A DNA stretch of 34,622 nt. Source: Singulisphaera sp. GP187. Its GTDB lineage: Bacteria > Planctomycetota > Planctomycetia > Gemmatales > Gemmataceae. The stretch is from NCBI GenBank assembly GCA_945861245.1, contig CAMAUE010000046.1:1-34622 (forward strand), written 5' to 3'. Numbering within the stretch: the stretch's first letter is position 1; every line of letters starts with the position of its first letter. Both the position numbers and the translations under genes were made by a program. Shown one piece after another: positions 17,293-26,083 of this stretch. The notes below the pieces were generated by a model. That model saw only the letters and a program-made list of their open reading frames with translations. It searched no databases and was not told the origin of the DNA.

Positions 17293-20200
17293 TCACCGAA
17301 CACTTTTCAACAGGTCGCGATAACGCTGTGCGAGGGGCTGATCGGAAAAACCGAAATCTTTTCCAGCCACGGCCAACGCTCGCTCGAAAAACACCAGCGC
17401 CGGTGCGGTATCGCCGGCCTCCAGCGCGAGTATACCGCGCAGTGTGATGGCGTTGCAAAGCTCGTTGCGAAGCGAATCGACGCGATTTTGTTGCTCGGCA
17501 TATCCGTAATAAGCGCGGCTTAACTCCGAGGCCGCCACGGGTGCACCGGGCATCGCCGAACTGAGTATTGGCGAAAGCAATGGCGTTCGCACCACGTTGA
17601 TAAAGACGCGTGCAGCCGCCTCGCGCTCCTTCTGATACTGCTCCGCGAATCCCTTTTCAATGAAGTCCAGCGCCTCTTGCGATCCAGTGGAGTCTCCAGT
17701 GGCGGCGGCGGCTTGGAGCCGAAATTCGGCATACATCGGAGCCGGCAGGCTTTCCTTGAAATTGCCTTCTTTCAGCAAGTCGGCGACGGCGTTGGTGCGA
17801 CCCAAACGAAGCAGCAGATCGAAGTGGATCTGCAGATGAGCGAGCCGTCTCTCAGGTTCCAGATCACCCGGCTTGATGGCATCGAGCAATTCCAGCGCCT
17901 TGTCGCCCAGGCCAAGCGGCGATTCCACGTGCCCTTTCGCGCGGATTTCCTCGTAGCGCATATTCAGGGCATAGTTTACCTTTTTGAGTGGATCCTGGTC
18001 GCCCTCAATTTCCTTGAACTTGGCGCGGCGCTGCATGACGTCGTTTTCGTTCTTGGCGACCATTTCGCGGAAGCCCTGCATATTGGCCTCGCGTTCTTTG
18101 GGGCTGATATTGCGCTTCGCCAAATTGGCAGGCAGCAAGCCGCCAACGATCTGGAGATGCTTGAGCGCCGAGTCGTAGAGTTGATCTTGCTCGTAAATCC
18201 GCGACAGCAAGTGGTGATAGGGCAGCTGATCAGGCTCGAGTTGCACGGCATTGTGGATTGCCGTCACGTTCGTGAGTTGGCGAATGCGATTGCGCAATCG
18301 CGAGGGATGCCGGGAACCCAACTGACTACGCAGGCCTGTCCAGGCATCCTCCTGGTTTTCGCGGAGGAACTCACCAGCGCGGACCAGGCCAATATAGGCG
18401 GCGGAATCGCGCGGGTTCTCCGCCACGGCTTGTCGGGCTACGCGCATCGCCAGGACCGGAATCGCTGCCAAACCGTGATCGCTTTGGACGAGCAGATTGA
18501 CGTGCATCGAGATCGCCAACGCATGGGCGAAGGCACTTCGAGCGCCCGGCCCAGTGTGCAACATGCCGATGCCCTGGGCGATCGCAATCGAATTCAGGTC
18601 GCGCGCCAATTCGTAACGACTCAGGAGCAATTCGGATTCGGAAATCCCCGTCGGGCGACTGCCAACGCCTTCGAGATAGAGCGTAAACCAATTCGGCGCC
18701 AGCGCCGCGCTGGCGCCGTCGAGGGCAGGCCGATGCGATAGCGCCACCTTGCCGAACGCTTGCCGATTCAGGTCCGCAATGACGGTGTTCGTTGGCCAAA
18801 CCTGATCCGCTCCGGCCCAGGAAAAGACCACGTGGCGATTGTCGCCGAACCGAATGCGCCAATCGTTGGCGCTCAAGAGATACTGCAAACGAATGATGGC
18901 TCGTTCATTGGTCAGATTGGTCAAAGCGATATGCCGAACGCCGTGTTTCGTAAATACGTCCTGCCAGGCGTCGGCGGGTTTGGTCTGGTCCATCAACGCC
19001 GCGCGGGCAGCGAGAAACGACTTCGCATCGCGCGAAAAAAGCGCCAGGCGCGAATCGACGGCATGTTTGACTTTCATGGCCGACGGCGCCGCGTCACCGA
19101 CGCCGAGGCTGACGTTGAACAGCTTTGGATTGGCGTCGCCCGGCTGAATATCGCTCAGCGATTCCAAGGCACGCCCGAGTGACGTATCCATGTGCACGCC
19201 CCAGGCCACACGCCGAGGCGACGAGAATTCCATCGAGCCATGCAACCAGCCCGGCCAGGCCATGAAGAGGAGCAGAAGAAAGAACGGCACACTGAGCAGA
19301 CGGGCCGACTGCAGCGCCTTGCGACGATTTTCAAACGCGACAGCGCTGGTCTTGTGCTGCCAGGTCAAGAAATCGCCGAGCGTCATTGCCGTCAGCGGCG
19401 CAGCCAGTACCGCCCAGAATACAATCACGCGATGCAACACCAACGCCAAAACCGCCAAGAGCAGCCAAAGCAGGAATCGGCCCAGATGCAGCGTTGGCGC
19501 CTTCTTCTCCGCCGGCACGTAGGCCGACAGCGTGAACGAAATCAAGCCGAGCAGCATCAGCGGCACATAAGCAAGTCCCGCAGCGTTCAGGCCGACGCTC
19601 GGATTCCAATATACGGGCGATAATGGCGACAACGACCACGTTGACAACAGCACCGCCTGGCCTGCATCCGCGCGATGGAAGGCGCGCAGCGTGTTGCCGG
19701 CTGCGAAGATCGCATCGGGTAAGGTCAGCCCCAGTGATTGGCCCAGCGTCACACCAATGTAGGCCAACTCCGGCGGCAGCTGGAAGACACGCACGTGAAA
19801 CGGATTCGCCAAACACGCCAGCATACCGACCGCGAAAACCAGGCCGAGCGTTTTGCCCGGCACCGCGCTAACACCCGGAAACCGCGTCGCTAAACCGCGT
19901 GCCGCCCAGCAGACGCCGAGCACGATCGGACCAAGGATGAACCACGAATCGAAGTTCGCCCACACCGCAAACACCATTGGCAAACCCCACAACCAGCGAG
20001 TGTCCGGCGCTAGCGCTCCCTCTCCCGGATAGCTAAATACCGACGCGCGATCGAGCAGGAAGAGCGTGCTCGACAAGAAGAGAATCGAGAACACGATTGG
20101 CTGCATCGTCAAACGCGGGCTCATCGCCACTGCTGCCATCGCCAGGCAGATCAAGATAAACCAGCGGTTCGATTCGCTCCAGCCGACGCGGCTCAGCAGG

Positions 20201-20625
20201 CCGATTGACAGCGTGAACAGAATCGCCTTGAAGAGGACCAGCCCCTCGCCGCCGAACGCTGCGTTCAGCTGATAGACCAGCCAGGAATAGAGCCAGGAGT
20301 GATGGACCCAGAAGACCGCCGGTTGATCGCCGACGGGGCCTGTCAGCCACGAGAAAGTATCGACGCCGAACTGAAACGTGCCGTCGCTGATCTGCTGGCC
20401 GATTGCCAGGTGCATCCACAGGTCTGGGTTGGTCGCGGTGAACGAGCCGAGGAAGAAGCACAGGATCAACACAAGCGCGAGCAGGAAATAGTCGGCCTTC
20501 ACCAACCACGCCGGCGAATGCGGCTCGGCCTGCGTGGATGGGTTGGCCGCTGCCGGGATCGCGGGGTCAAGCGCTGGCAGTTGCGTTGTGACATCGGTGG
20601 ATTTTTCGGGTTCGTTCGTCATCAT
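17293..20625 (-). CDS. Large multi-spanning membrane protein with helical C-terminus
   Basis: The protein has 1110 residues. After a Pro/Ala-rich cytoplasmic tail (1-40), at least ten hydrophobic segments are seen up to about residue 465, beginning with FLLALVLILCFFLGSF (47-62). Between the first two helices is NPDLWMHLAIGQQI (66-79), with HHSWLYSW further on; a DxWxHLA(T)G motif after the first helix recalls GT-C glycosyltransferase-like planctomycete membrane proteins. From about residue 480 the sequence is soluble and alpha-helical, ending in a tetratricopeptide-like repeat (AITLRGILALEAGDTAPALV). Function is not known; a glycosyltransferase-like or surface-assembly role is a guess. The start is ATG 20625 or the adjacent ATG 20622. 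Confidence 0.8.
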   Translation of the reverse strand: MMTNEPEKSTDVTTQLPALDPAIPAAANPSTQAEPHSPAWLVKADYFLLALVLILCFFLGSFTATNPDLWMHLAIGQQISDGTFQFGVDTFSWLTGPVGDQPAVFWVHHSWLYSWLVYQLNAAFGGEGLVLFKAILFTLSIGLLSRVGWSESNRWFILICLAMAAVAMSPRLTMQPIVFSILFLSSTLFLLDRASVFSYPGEGALAPDTRWLWGLPMVFAVWANFDSWFILGPIVLGVCWAARGLATRFPGVSAVPGKTLGLVFAVGMLACLANPFHVRVFQLPPELAYIGVTLGQSLGLTLPDAIFAAGNTLRAFHRADAGQAVLLSTWSLSPLSPVYWNPSVGLNAAGLAYVPLMLLGLISFTLSAYVPAEKKAPTLHLGRFLLWLLLAVLALVLHRVIVFWAVLAAPLTAMTLGDFLTWQHKTSAVAFENRRKALQSARLLSVPFFLLLLFMAWPGWLHGSMEFSSPRRVAWGVHMDTSLGRALESLSDIQPGDANPKLFNVSLGVGDAAPSAMKVKHAVDSRLALFSRDAKSFLAARAALMDQTKPADAWQDVFTKHGVRHIALTNLTNERAIIRLQYLLSANDWRIRFGDNRHVVFSWAGADQVWPTNTVIADLNRQAFGKVALSHRPALDGASAALAPNWFTLYLEGVGSRPTGISESELLLSRYELARDLNSIAIAQGIGMLHTGPGARSAFAHALAISMHVNLLVQSDHGLAAIPVLAMRVARQAVAENPRDSAAYIGLVRAGEFLRENQEDAWTGLRSQLGSRHPSRLRNRIRQLTNVTAIHNAVQLEPDQLPYHHLLSRIYEQDQLYDSALKHLQIVGGLLPANLAKRNISPKEREANMQGFREMVAKNENDVMQRRAKFKEIEGDQDPLKKVNYALNMRYEEIRAKGHVESPLGLGDKALELLDAIKPGDLEPERRLAHLQIHFDLLLRLGRTNAVADLLKEGNFKESLPAPMYAEFRLQAAAATGDSTGSQEALDFIEKGFAEQYQKEREAAARVFINVVRTPLLSPILSSAMPGAPVAASELSRAYYGYAEQQNRVDSLRNELCNAITLRGILALEAGDTAPALVFFERALAVAGKDFGFSDQPLAQRYRDLLKSVR

Positions 20626-20678
20626 TATTTGTCTTCGCGGTTAATCGGGACGGGGGTTCAGCGCCGCATTCTCGTTTT

Positions 20679-20732
20679 CCGCTTGCGGCTTAGCGCTCAC
20701 GTGGCACACGGCGAGCGCTAAGCCGCAAGCGG
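20679..20732. repeat. Palindromic repeat, family A copy 3
   Basis: Perfect 20-bp arms (20679-20698 and 20713-20732) with the family core GCTTGCGGCTTAGCGCTC. It lies between divergently transcribed genes (17293-20625 minus and 20840 plus), so it is not simply a terminator. Confidence 0.9.
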
Positions 20733-20839
20733 CAAACAATATGCACCGATACAAATTCGGGTTCCATCGGACTGCGTCGCCTCCTACAATACAATATGAC
20801 CTACCGCCAACTTGCCCTTCGAGTTCAGGAGAAAAACTC

Positions 20840-22519
20840 ATGCTTGCTGGTATCGCAACATCGGTACGGAATTTCCTCGGCCGTTTTCTACGACCGACTC
20901 TCGTTCTGCCCTCGGCGATCGTCGTCGGGGCTGCGTTCGTCATCTACTTTTTTATGCAATCCGCCTCCACACCCACGCCGCAGGGTCTGCAAGCGGCGGT
21001 AGTCCAGCCCAAGGAGAAGGACCGTCCCGAAGCGCCCGAGTTCGCCGTCGGACTCGATTGGCTGAACACCGAGAAACCGTTCACCCTCGCCGAACTCAAA
21101 GGCCGAATCGTCCTGCTCGATTTCTGGACGCTCTGCTGCATCAACTGCATCCACACGTTGCCCGATCTCGCCAAACTCGAAGAGCGCTATCCCGGCGTGC
21201 TAGTCGTCATCGGCGTGCATTCGCCCAAGTTTGAGAACGAAAAACGCACCGCCAGCATCCTCAAGGCGGTGCTACGCTATGAAATTAAGCATCCCGTCAT
21301 CAACGACGCCGACCACAAGATCTGGCGTTCCTTCGGCGTGCGCTCCTGGCCGACGCTCGTGCTCATCGATCCTGATGGCAAATATTATGGCAACGTATCG
21401 GGTGAGGGCCACCTTGAGGTCTTGGAAGAGCACATACAAAAGTTAATCAAAGTGCACAAAGCGAACAAGACGCTCAAGGAAACGCCGATCCATTTCAAGC
21501 TCGCCAAGGAATCGCTTACCTCGCCGTTGTTCTTCCCCGGCAAGGTTCTCGCCGACGCCGCGTCGGATCGCATTTTCATCGCTGACAGCACGAACCATCG
21601 TGTCGTTATTACGAATCTGGCGGGCAAAAAGATCGCCATCGCCGGTTCGGGCAAGGAAGGCATGAAGGACGGCAAGTTCGCCGACGCCACGTTCAGCGAC
21701 CCGCAAGGCATGTGCCTCGACGGCAACACGCTTTACGTCGCCGACCGTAAGAACCATGCGATTCGGGCACTCGACCTCAAAAACGAAACCGTCACCTTGG
21801 TGGCTGGCACCGGCGAGCAAGATCGCTCTGGCCGGGCCAAGGGAGGCAACGCCCTCAAGATCGGCTTGAACAGCCCGTGGGATTTGCTGCTGATCAAAGA
21901 CCGCATCTACATCGCAATGGCGGGACATCATCAGATTTGGTACTACGACATTACGAAGAAGACTTCTCACCCCTACGCCGGTAGCGGCCGCGAGGACCTC
22001 GTCGATGGCTCGCTCGCCGAATCCGCCCTTGCGCAACCGAGTGGCCTGGCGACTGACGGTAAGCAGATTTACGTTGCCGACAGCGAAATCTCCGCCATCC
22101 GTGCCGTGCCCTTGCCCGGAGTCAAAGGCGATGTCTCCACCATCGTTGGCGAAGGCCTGTTCGAGTTCGGCGACAAAGACGGCGTCGGCGATAAAGTCCG
22201 CCTGCAACACGCACTCGGCGTCGCTTACCTCGACGGCAAACTCTACGTCGCCGACACCTACAACAGCAAAATCAAACTCATCGACCCCGCCAAACGCTCC
22301 TGCGAAACGTATTTAGGCGACCCGCCCGGCTGGCTCAAAGCCAAAATGTTCGATGAACCCAGCGGCGTCACGATCAGCGGCGGCAAAATGTACATCGCCG
22401 ACACGAATAATCACCGCATCCAGGTCGTCGATATGAAGACCAAACAAACCACAACCCTCCAACTCGAAGGCGTTCTATCGGTAAGACGCGAAGCGGTTGT
22501 AAGCAAGGACAAGAAATAG
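20840..22519 (+). CDS. Membrane-anchored thioredoxin-NHL repeat protein
   Basis: A 559-residue protein. Start ATG 20840 is chosen for AGGAG at 20827-20831; the frame extends upstream without support. A transmembrane helix (about 20-40) is followed by a TlpA/thioredoxin-like domain with the active site WTLCCINCIH (C100 and C103 form CxxC) and the cis-Pro segment SWPTLVLIDPDG, then NHL beta-propeller repeats from about residue 195 to 540 (for example ADSTNHRVVI, ADRKNHAIRAL, ADTYNSKIKL, ADTNNHRIQVV). The architecture matches the NHLRC2-like group. It is probably anchored with its domains outside the cytoplasmic membrane. The dsbD gene follows, separated by a palindromic repeat. Confidence 0.93.
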   Translation: MLAGIATSVRNFLGRFLRPTLVLPSAIVVGAAFVIYFFMQSASTPTPQGLQAAVVQPKEKDRPEAPEFAVGLDWLNTEKPFTLAELKGRIVLLDFWTLCCINCIHTLPDLAKLEERYPGVLVVIGVHSPKFENEKRTASILKAVLRYEIKHPVINDADHKIWRSFGVRSWPTLVLIDPDGKYYGNVSGEGHLEVLEEHIQKLIKVHKANKTLKETPIHFKLAKESLTSPLFFPGKVLADAASDRIFIADSTNHRVVITNLAGKKIAIAGSGKEGMKDGKFADATFSDPQGMCLDGNTLYVADRKNHAIRALDLKNETVTLVAGTGEQDRSGRAKGGNALKIGLNSPWDLLLIKDRIYIAMAGHHQIWYYDITKKTSHPYAGSGREDLVDGSLAESALAQPSGLATDGKQIYVADSEISAIRAVPLPGVKGDVSTIVGEGLFEFGDKDGVGDKVRLQHALGVAYLDGKLYVADTYNSKIKLIDPAKRSCETYLGDPPGWLKAKMFDEPSGVTISGGKMYIADTNNHRIQVVDMKTKQTTTLQLEGVLSVRREAVVSKDKK

Positions 22520-22537
22520 CCGATATAGTGTTTAGGT

Positions 22538-22599
22538 TTTGCCGCTTGCGGCTTAGCGCTCGCCCGGCGCCTTGCGAGCGCTAAGCCGCAAGCGGCAAA
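22538..22599. repeat. Palindromic repeat, family A copy 4 (perfect)
   Basis: The 26-bp arms at 22538-22563 and 22574-22599 are perfect complements around a ten-base loop. It lies in the gap between the thioredoxin-NHL gene and dsbD. Confidence 0.93.
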
Positions 22600-22637
22600 T
22601 TTGAATCGCCCAAATTCCCTCACGAGGTGTGCCAGGA

Positions 22638-24839
22638 ATGAGCACCCGTTTTTCATCGCGTATAGGATTGCTTGCCTCGCTGTTCGTGGCGGCGCTCGTA
22701 TTCCCCGCGCTGGCATCGGACCCGAGCGACCCGTTCGATCCGAGCAACAAAGCGGTCGTGCTGAGCGGAAAATCGAAGAAGCTCCTCGAAATTATCAACT
22801 TCGATGTCAAGCTCGCTCCGACCAAGGCCAAACGCGGCGAAGTCGTTCGTGTCACCATCAAAGGCAAGCCAGCGGATGGATTCCATACTTACCCGATAAC
22901 CGAGCGAACGAACGAACAAGGCAGGCCCGACACGGGCATCAAATTCACCGGCGTTGCGGGTCTCAAGCCGCTGTGGCCATTGGTTGAATCAGCACCCCAT
23001 CTCGGTCTATCCGTCAATGGCGAAATCGAGTTTCATCACGATCACGAGTTTACCTGGACCCAGGATTTGTTGATCGATCCGTCCGCGACTCCCGGCAAAC
23101 AAGAGCTTGCAGTCGTAGTTCGTCTCATGGTGTGCAACGCGAGTACCTGTTTTGGCCCCGACGTTTACAGGCCAATGTACGTGCCGTTGGAGATACTTGA
23201 AGGCGAGGCCGTCGCACCGGCGAAGGATGTCCTCGACCGCCTCCAAGGTCCGCCGGAGATCAAAGTCATCACGCCCACGAAAGAGCAGGCCGAGAAAGCA
23301 CGGACCGACGCCAAGAAGAAGGATGTCCCCGGCAAATCGGTTCCTGGGAACACCAAACCGCCGCCGCCGACCACGGTTGACGCCAACAATCTCTGGAGCT
23401 TTCTGTGGTTTGCCAGCATTAGCGCGTTTCTGATGTTGCTCACGCCGTGCGTGTTTCCGATGATTCCGATCACCGTCAATTTCTTCATCAAGCAATCGGA
23501 GAAGGAGCATTACAACCCGTATTCGATGGCGTGCGTATATTCGGGAACGATCATCGTGCTGCTTACGGCGATCATGCTGGTGCTTGGGACGGCCATCATC
23601 GCCGTCGCGAACAATGCGTGGTTCAATGTCGCGCTCGGTTTGGTCCTCATCATTTTCGCAATGAGCCTGTTCGGCATGTACGAAATCGAACTGCCACACT
23701 TCCTGGCGCGGTTCACCTCGGCACGCGAAGGCCAAGGCGGCATGTTAGGCGCGATCTTCATGGCGATGACGTTCACGATCACCAGCTTCACCTGCACCGG
23801 GCCGTTTCTCGGCCTGATGCTCGGTTCCGTCGCGGGCGTTCAACCGCCGTTGATTAACCTGATCCTTGGCGCGGTCGTTTATTCGACGACATTCGCGGCG
23901 CCGTTTTTCGTGCTCGCGCTGTTTCCCAGCATGCTCAAAAAACTTCCGAAGAGCGGCGATTGGCTCAATGCCGTCAAGGTAACGATGGGCTTCCTCGAAC
24001 TCGGGGCGGCTTTGAAATTTCTGTCGAATGCCGATTTCGCGTTCTTCCAAGGCGCTCCCCAACTCTTCAACTACGATACGGTACTGGCGGCGTGGATCGC
24101 CCTGTCCTTGAGTTGCTGCCTGTACCTGCTTGGCCTGTTTCGTTTGCCTCACGATGATAAATCGGAAAGCGTCGGCGTGCTCCGTATGCTCTTCGCCGTT
24201 GGCTTTCTTTCACTGGCGATCTATCTCGCGCCGGCGATGTTTGGCATCAAACCCGCGGGCGTGATTGGCGACAACGTCGTTGCGTTCCTGCCGATCCGCA
24301 CCGGACATGAGAACGACGGCTTCGGTTCCGGCGGAAAAACCGGCGACGACGCACACAAGAGCTGGCACAACACCTACGAGGACGCCTGGAAAGACGCCGT
24401 CGATAACAACAAACTGATCTTCATCGACTTCACCGGCGTCAACTGCTCGAACTGCCGGTACAACGAAAGCAGCGTTTTTGTGCTGCCACAGGTGAAATCG
24501 GAATTGGACAAGTTCGTGAAGGTTGCCCTGTATACCGACAGCATCCCCAACCCGAAGATATCGGCTGCCGAAGCAAGCAAGCAACTGACACAGAACCAAA
24601 CATTTCAGGACAAGTTCGGTGTTGCCCTGCCGACCTACGTAATTATTCGGCCCGCGCGCGACACGGCAGCCGAGGGAGGTAAGCCAAAGGGCGAAGTGCT
24701 GGGCAAATCGGAAGGCCAGATTCAGAACGTGCCGAGCTTCGTGCAGATGCTCCAAAACGCGCTCGCAACCCAACCGCGTGCCGCGCGTGCTCGTATCGAG
24801 GATGCGGTGGCCGAGGCGTCAGAGCCACGCACGAAGTAA
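22638..24839 (+). CDS. dsbD: Thiol:disulfide interchange protein DsbD
   Basis: Transmembrane electron carrier that passes reducing power from cytoplasmic thioredoxin to periplasmic thiol proteins. The 733-residue protein has the full three-part layout. A signal peptide (1-27) precedes an N-terminal DsbD-like domain with Cys166 and Cys171 (VCNASTC). A membrane core of about eight helices follows (252-535), with the redox Cys in LTPCVFPMIP (C271) and FTCTGPFLG (C386). The C-terminal thioredoxin domain has DFTGVNCSNC (C603, C606). Start ATG 22638 has GAGGTG at 22624-22629. The upstream thioredoxin-NHL protein is a plausible electron acceptor. The last codons take part in a long inverted repeat with the DNA beyond the stop. 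Confidence 0.95.
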   Translation: MSTRFSSRIGLLASLFVAALVFPALASDPSDPFDPSNKAVVLSGKSKKLLEIINFDVKLAPTKAKRGEVVRVTIKGKPADGFHTYPITERTNEQGRPDTGIKFTGVAGLKPLWPLVESAPHLGLSVNGEIEFHHDHEFTWTQDLLIDPSATPGKQELAVVVRLMVCNASTCFGPDVYRPMYVPLEILEGEAVAPAKDVLDRLQGPPEIKVITPTKEQAEKARTDAKKKDVPGKSVPGNTKPPPPTTVDANNLWSFLWFASISAFLMLLTPCVFPMIPITVNFFIKQSEKEHYNPYSMACVYSGTIIVLLTAIMLVLGTAIIAVANNAWFNVALGLVLIIFAMSLFGMYEIELPHFLARFTSAREGQGGMLGAIFMAMTFTITSFTCTGPFLGLMLGSVAGVQPPLINLILGAVVYSTTFAAPFFVLALFPSMLKKLPKSGDWLNAVKVTMGFLELGAALKFLSNADFAFFQGAPQLFNYDTVLAAWIALSLSCCLYLLGLFRLPHDDKSESVGVLRMLFAVGFLSLAIYLAPAMFGIKPAGVIGDNVVAFLPIRTGHENDGFGSGGKTGDDAHKSWHNTYEDAWKDAVDNNKLIFIDFTGVNCSNCRYNESSVFVLPQVKSELDKFVKVALYTDSIPNPKISAAEASKQLTQNQTFQDKFGVALPTYVIIRPARDTAAEGGKPKGEVLGKSEGQIQNVPSFVQMLQNALATQPRAARARIEDAVAEASEPRTK

Positions 24840-24897
24840 GTGGTTGGAATCCACAGAAATTACAAACTCAAACCACTTACTTCGTGCGTGGCTCTGA
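24819..24897. repeat. 27-bp perfect inverted repeat spanning the dsbD stop
   Basis: Bases 24819-24845 and 24871-24897 are perfect complements, with a 25-base loop. The left arm encodes the last residues of DsbD (SEPRTK plus stop); the right arm lies between the two convergent genes. It could end transcription from both sides as a hairpin, though no long T-run follows. Confidence 0.95.
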
Positions 24898-24911
24898 ACA
24901 AACGCGTCTCT

Positions 24912-25886
24912 TTACTTCCGCAACTTTTCGATCAAATATGCAGCCGAACTTGTCAGCTTTTCGTTCGGATGCCCGTTGTAGTGCAACACATAATCGACGC
25001 CGGCGGATTTGAGCCGTTCGGCTAACAACAGTCCGAGCATCGGCGAATGTGTCGGATCGGGATGGCTTTCGCCCTTCTTCGCACCCTTCACTCCGCCGTA
25101 GTAGAGGCCGATGGATGGGTCATCTTTAGACACATGTTCGATCGGCGAATATTCCTTCATCCATTTCGCAATCTTCTCGCGGCTATCTTCGACCGCTTTG
25201 AGGTCCTTCAGGCCGAATGCATGGGCGCCGTAGCTGTAGTTCGGCATCCACTCTTTGAGTTCCTTCGGGTCGAGCGAGGTTTGCGCGCCATTGACGGCGG
25301 CACAGTAGAGGCGGGTCGATTCACGGGCGATTGGGTCTTCGCTCTTGGGGTCGGCCATGTCGTCGTGGAAGGCCAGCCAAAGCGACGAACAGCCGCCGGC
25401 CGATCCGCCGGTGGCGCCGATGCGTTTCTTGTCGATGTTCCATTCAGAGGCTTTCGAGCGGATGAACTGGAGTGCACGGGCGGCATCGTCGAGCGGTGCC
25501 TTCACCGGCGGTTCGATCTTCAACTCGACGCCCTGCCTGACATAGCGATAGTTGATCGCGGCGACGGAAATGCCGACGTCATGAAACTGCTTGACATTGC
25601 CGACGCCGTTCTTGTCGCCACCCTGCCAACTGCCGCCGTGAATGAAGAGCACGACGGGCGTGGGTTTGTCCGATTTCGCCTGATAGAAATCGAGCACCTG
25701 GCGTTCGTGCTTGCCATACGGAACGCTGGCATACGTCGCTGGCTGCGACGGCTTGGGCGGGACTTTCTTGACTTCCTTCTTCTTGTCGTCCTTCTTTTCT
25801 TCCTTCTTGTCCTGCGATTGGCCTTGCATGACGACAAGGCTCAAGCAGACGGCAACACTGCCGAACCACAGCAATCCACGAATCAT
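24912..25886 (-). CDS. Exported alpha/beta hydrolase (esterase-like)
   Basis: A 324-residue hydrolase of the BD-FAE/esterase-lipase type. Start ATG 25886 has AGGAG (minus strand, 25895-25899) eight bases upstream; the frame is open 30 codons further without support. A signal peptide (1-24) is followed by a very Lys-rich linker (27-45), then the oxyanion motif FIHGGSW (81-87) and the nucleophile elbow GGSAGG with Ser162. The catalytic acid and base are probably in KDDPS (254-258) and YNGHPNEKL (His306). Exported esterases of this kind often act on polysaccharide esters in planctomycetes, but the substrate is unknown. It converges with dsbD and is divergent from the DUF1501 gene. Confidence 0.9.
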   Translation of the reverse strand: MIRGLLWFGSVAVCLSLVVMQGQSQDKKEEKKDDKKKEVKKVPPKPSQPATYASVPYGKHERQVLDFYQAKSDKPTPVVLFIHGGSWQGGDKNGVGNVKQFHDVGISVAAINYRYVRQGVELKIEPPVKAPLDDAARALQFIRSKASEWNIDKKRIGATGGSAGGCSSLWLAFHDDMADPKSEDPIARESTRLYCAAVNGAQTSLDPKELKEWMPNYSYGAHAFGLKDLKAVEDSREKIAKWMKEYSPIEHVSKDDPSIGLYYGGVKGAKKGESHPDPTHSPMLGLLLAERLKSAGVDYVLHYNGHPNEKLTSSAAYLIEKLRK

Positions 25887-25980
25887 GATCGAGTCTCCTA
25901 AAAAAGTGGGGGATAATCGTACTATACGACTTCTCGAAATAACGATGCAATCATCGCGAATACTGTGTAAAATCAACTCT

Positions 25981-26046
25981 ATTATTCCGCTTGCGGCTTA
26001 GCGCTCGCATGTCGCCTCGTGAGCGCTAAGCCGCAAGCGAAATAAT
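25981..26046. repeat. Palindromic repeat, family A copy 5
   Basis: Arms 25981-26006 and 26021-26046 match at 25 of 26 positions, including the AT-rich ends ATTATT/AATAAT. It lies between the divergent esterase and DUF1501 genes, in the leader of the latter. A -10-like TAAAAT at 25968-25973 lies just upstream. Confidence 0.9.
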
Positions 26047-26083
26047 CATAATTCGCGAAGTAAAAATTTCACGAGGGGGCACC

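Noticed and set aside
17677-18741. 354-codon plus-strand frame opposite the large membrane protein
   Set aside because: Antisense shadow with no ribosome binding site or recognisable domain.
25047-25901. 284-codon plus-strand frame opposite the esterase
   Set aside because: Antisense to a gene with clear HGG and GGSAGG motifs.
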